From positions 1-5,287 of the forward strand of contig JALUUX010000104.1 of the NCBI GenBank assembly GCA_027021145.1: a stretch of DNA of 5,287 nt, in the 5' to 3' direction. The stretch comes from Candidatus Shapirobacteria bacterium. Lineage in GTDB: Bacteria; Patescibacteriota; Microgenomatia; UBA12405; JAHJSD01. Below are positions 4,403-5,287 of this stretch, piece by piece. The notes under the pieces are model-generated. The model was not told the DNA's origin and did no database searches. It saw only the letters and a list, made by a program, of their open reading frames with translations. The position numbers were made by a program, and so were the translations under genes. Positions within the stretch are counted from its first letter, which is position 1, and each line of letters starts with the position of its first letter.

Positions 4403-5287
4403 CTATTTACTGACGCCGTAGAAGCTGATGTGCTTGGGGTTGAAATAAAGTTGGAAAGTGCCCACGGGACCATTGCGATGTTTTGCTACCTCACAAGTGA
4501 CTACCTCCCGATTTTCCTCATCCTCCCGATAAAGAAAGATCACTACATCAGCATCCTGCTCAATACTATTATGAACAATGATATTATTGGCCACAAAGTT
4601 ATGCTCTCCGGGAACCGTAGCATCAAAAACCTCTTCCCTTCCAGCAGATTCAATAGCAACAACTTCGTCCCAATAAATATCGGAATTAGCTAATTTTTCG
4701 AGGAAATCGTCGTTGATCACAGATAAAATATGCTTTAACCGCCGCCGGGATACGCCATGCTTGTGCCTTTGAGTGCCACTGTAAGCCCAACCAAGAAGCT
4801 GATGAAACTGACGAGTAGTTAACCCCTTCCGCTTTCTTGCCTCCTCAATCACTCCCCAAATTTCTCGAGGAATGACATCCAAGTTAGGATTAGTTTCTTT
4901 TCCTCCCAATTCTTTAATTACCCCCTTAACTAGAGCCTCTTTGCCGAAAATACCAATCTTCCTCAAAAATACCAATTGGTTCTGCTTTCCATAAACCAAA
5001 AGATGGTAATTTGGCCGATAACCTCTTTTATAAACCGGCTTGACCTTGCTTAAAATTCCAAAGCGCAGCAGCAGATGCTGAAGCTGGTCAATCAGTTTCT
5101 TGCTTGTTGAGGAATAATAAAGACGCCAGACACCCGCCGATTTGCCTAAACAACCATCAGCAGCCCAAAGATGACGGATAAATAAAGCCAATTGCTTTTC
5201 AGGCAAACTAAAAATAAAACTAGGGATGACCTTTTCAAACGAATGCTGATTATAGACCCCAATTTTCTTCAACCAATCAATTAAGGG
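4403..5287 (-). CDS. dnaB: Replicative DNA helicase DnaB, 3' part, interrupted by an intein (5' end outside window)
   Basis: The frame is open through the right edge, beginning with residues PLIDWLKK, so no start codon belongs in this window. The TTG at 5270-5272 is an internal Leu. The last 54 residues (4406-4567) are the DnaB C-extein. It opens with SIEQDADVV, the segment that follows the conserved SDLRESG of RecA-fold helicases, and continues with IFLYREDEEN, then AKHRNGPVGTFQLYF (arginine-finger and C-terminal strand region), and ends in GVSK before TAG. Before it lie 240 intein residues. After splicing the mature protein would be the hexameric helicase that unwinds DNA at the replication fork. 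No frameshift or stop interrupts the visible part, so splicing is probably active and, since DnaB is essential, required. The gene is convergent with tRNA-Leu and not part of the cluster to the left. Confidence 0.95.
   Translation of the reverse strand, partial: PLIDWLKKIGVYNQHSFEKVIPSFIFSLPEKQLALFIRHLWAADGCLGKSAGVWRLYYSSTSKKLIDQLQHLLLRFGILSKVKPVYKRGYRPNYHLLVYGKQNQLVFLRKIGIFGKEALVKGVIKELGGKETNPNLDVIPREIWGVIEEARKRKGLTTRQFHQLLGWAYSGTQRHKHGVSRRRLKHILSVINDDFLEKLANSDIYWDEVVAIESAGREEVFDATVPGEHNFVANNIIVHNSIEQDADVVIFLYREDEENREVVTCEVAKHRNGPVGTFQLYFNPKHISFYGVSK
4568..5287 (-). mobile_element. DnaB intein, C-terminal 240 residues, with LAGLIDADG endonuclease part
   Basis: The intein excises itself from DnaB and probably encodes a homing endonuclease. 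Splicing motifs visible are block F with VFDATVPGEHNF, and block G with IIVHN, then Ser+1. The penultimate His, terminal Asn (codon 4568-4570) and Ser+1 nucleophile (4565-4567) are all present. Counting from the right edge, residues 35-45 read LFIRHLWAADG, a LAGLIDADG-type (DOD) motif whose Asp44 is the likely metal ligand. Only one such motif is visible. The partner motif and the N-terminal splicing blocks should lie beyond 5287. Residues about 140-200 (DVIPREIW to ISVIND-like end) are helical and basic and may contact DNA. The insertion point before SIEQD is the same as in the Synechocystis DnaB intein, and the C-terminal end closely resembles it. There is no sign of decay. Confidence 0.93.

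Noticed and set aside
4430..4693. Plus-strand reading frame of 87 residues
   Set aside because: Antisense to well-conserved dnaB extein and intein sequence, so it is a shadow frame.
5270..5272. Start codon (TTG) for a separate intein or endonuclease gene
   Set aside because: The frame continues without stop to the window edge with intein-like residues PLIDW, so this is an internal Leu of dnaB.

Overview
The window is a compact, AT-leaning bacterial chromosome segment. It holds five tightly packed or overlapping genes plus a sixth at the left, all on the minus strand (4071 down to 6), one plus-strand tRNA-Leu(CAA) at 4141-4225, and the 3' end of an intein-containing dnaB on the minus strand, cut by the right edge (4403-5287). 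Very short junctions, few Shine-Dalgarno sites, several divergent small membrane proteins, a LytR_C protein and an intein at the SIEQD site of DnaB all suggest a small-genome lineage. Candidate phyla radiation / Patescibacteria, possibly Microgenomates-like, is my best guess. This is inference from gene style, not from a marker phylogeny. TGA serves as a normal stop (end of the DksA-like gene), which argues against the recoded Gracilibacteria/Absconditabacteria.

Right part: the visible dnaB frame is 240 intein residues followed by 54 residues of DnaB C-extein. The intein keeps one LAGLIDADG-type motif and a complete C-terminal splicing block ending in His-Asn before Ser+1. A 177-bp convergent, very AT-rich spacer with two inverted repeats separates dnaB from the tRNA.

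Middle: the tRNA and the minus-strand gene cluster diverge from a 69-bp spacer. It carries a good sigma-70-like promoter for the cluster, a weaker one for the tRNA, and a perfect 13-bp odd palindrome overlapping both -35 boxes. The cluster promoter sits so close to the first ATG that the transcript is probably leaderless.

Left and centre: the cluster runs, in transcription order, membrane protein (possibly a degenerate Lgt-like fold), DksA/TraR zinc-finger protein, RluA-family pseudouridine synthase, membrane-anchored LytR_C protein with a degenerate LCP-like middle, YebC/TACO1 family protein, and a nine-helix membrane protein. Junctions are overlaps of 29, 38 and 35 bp, a 5-bp gap and a 1-bp TAATG overlap, so the six genes look like one transcription unit with translational coupling. 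The shared themes are translation (rRNA modification, YebC, DksA-type regulation) and the cell envelope. No clearly new defence or mobile system is visible. The most unusual items are the intein, the divergent promoter region and the degenerate enzyme-like membrane proteins.
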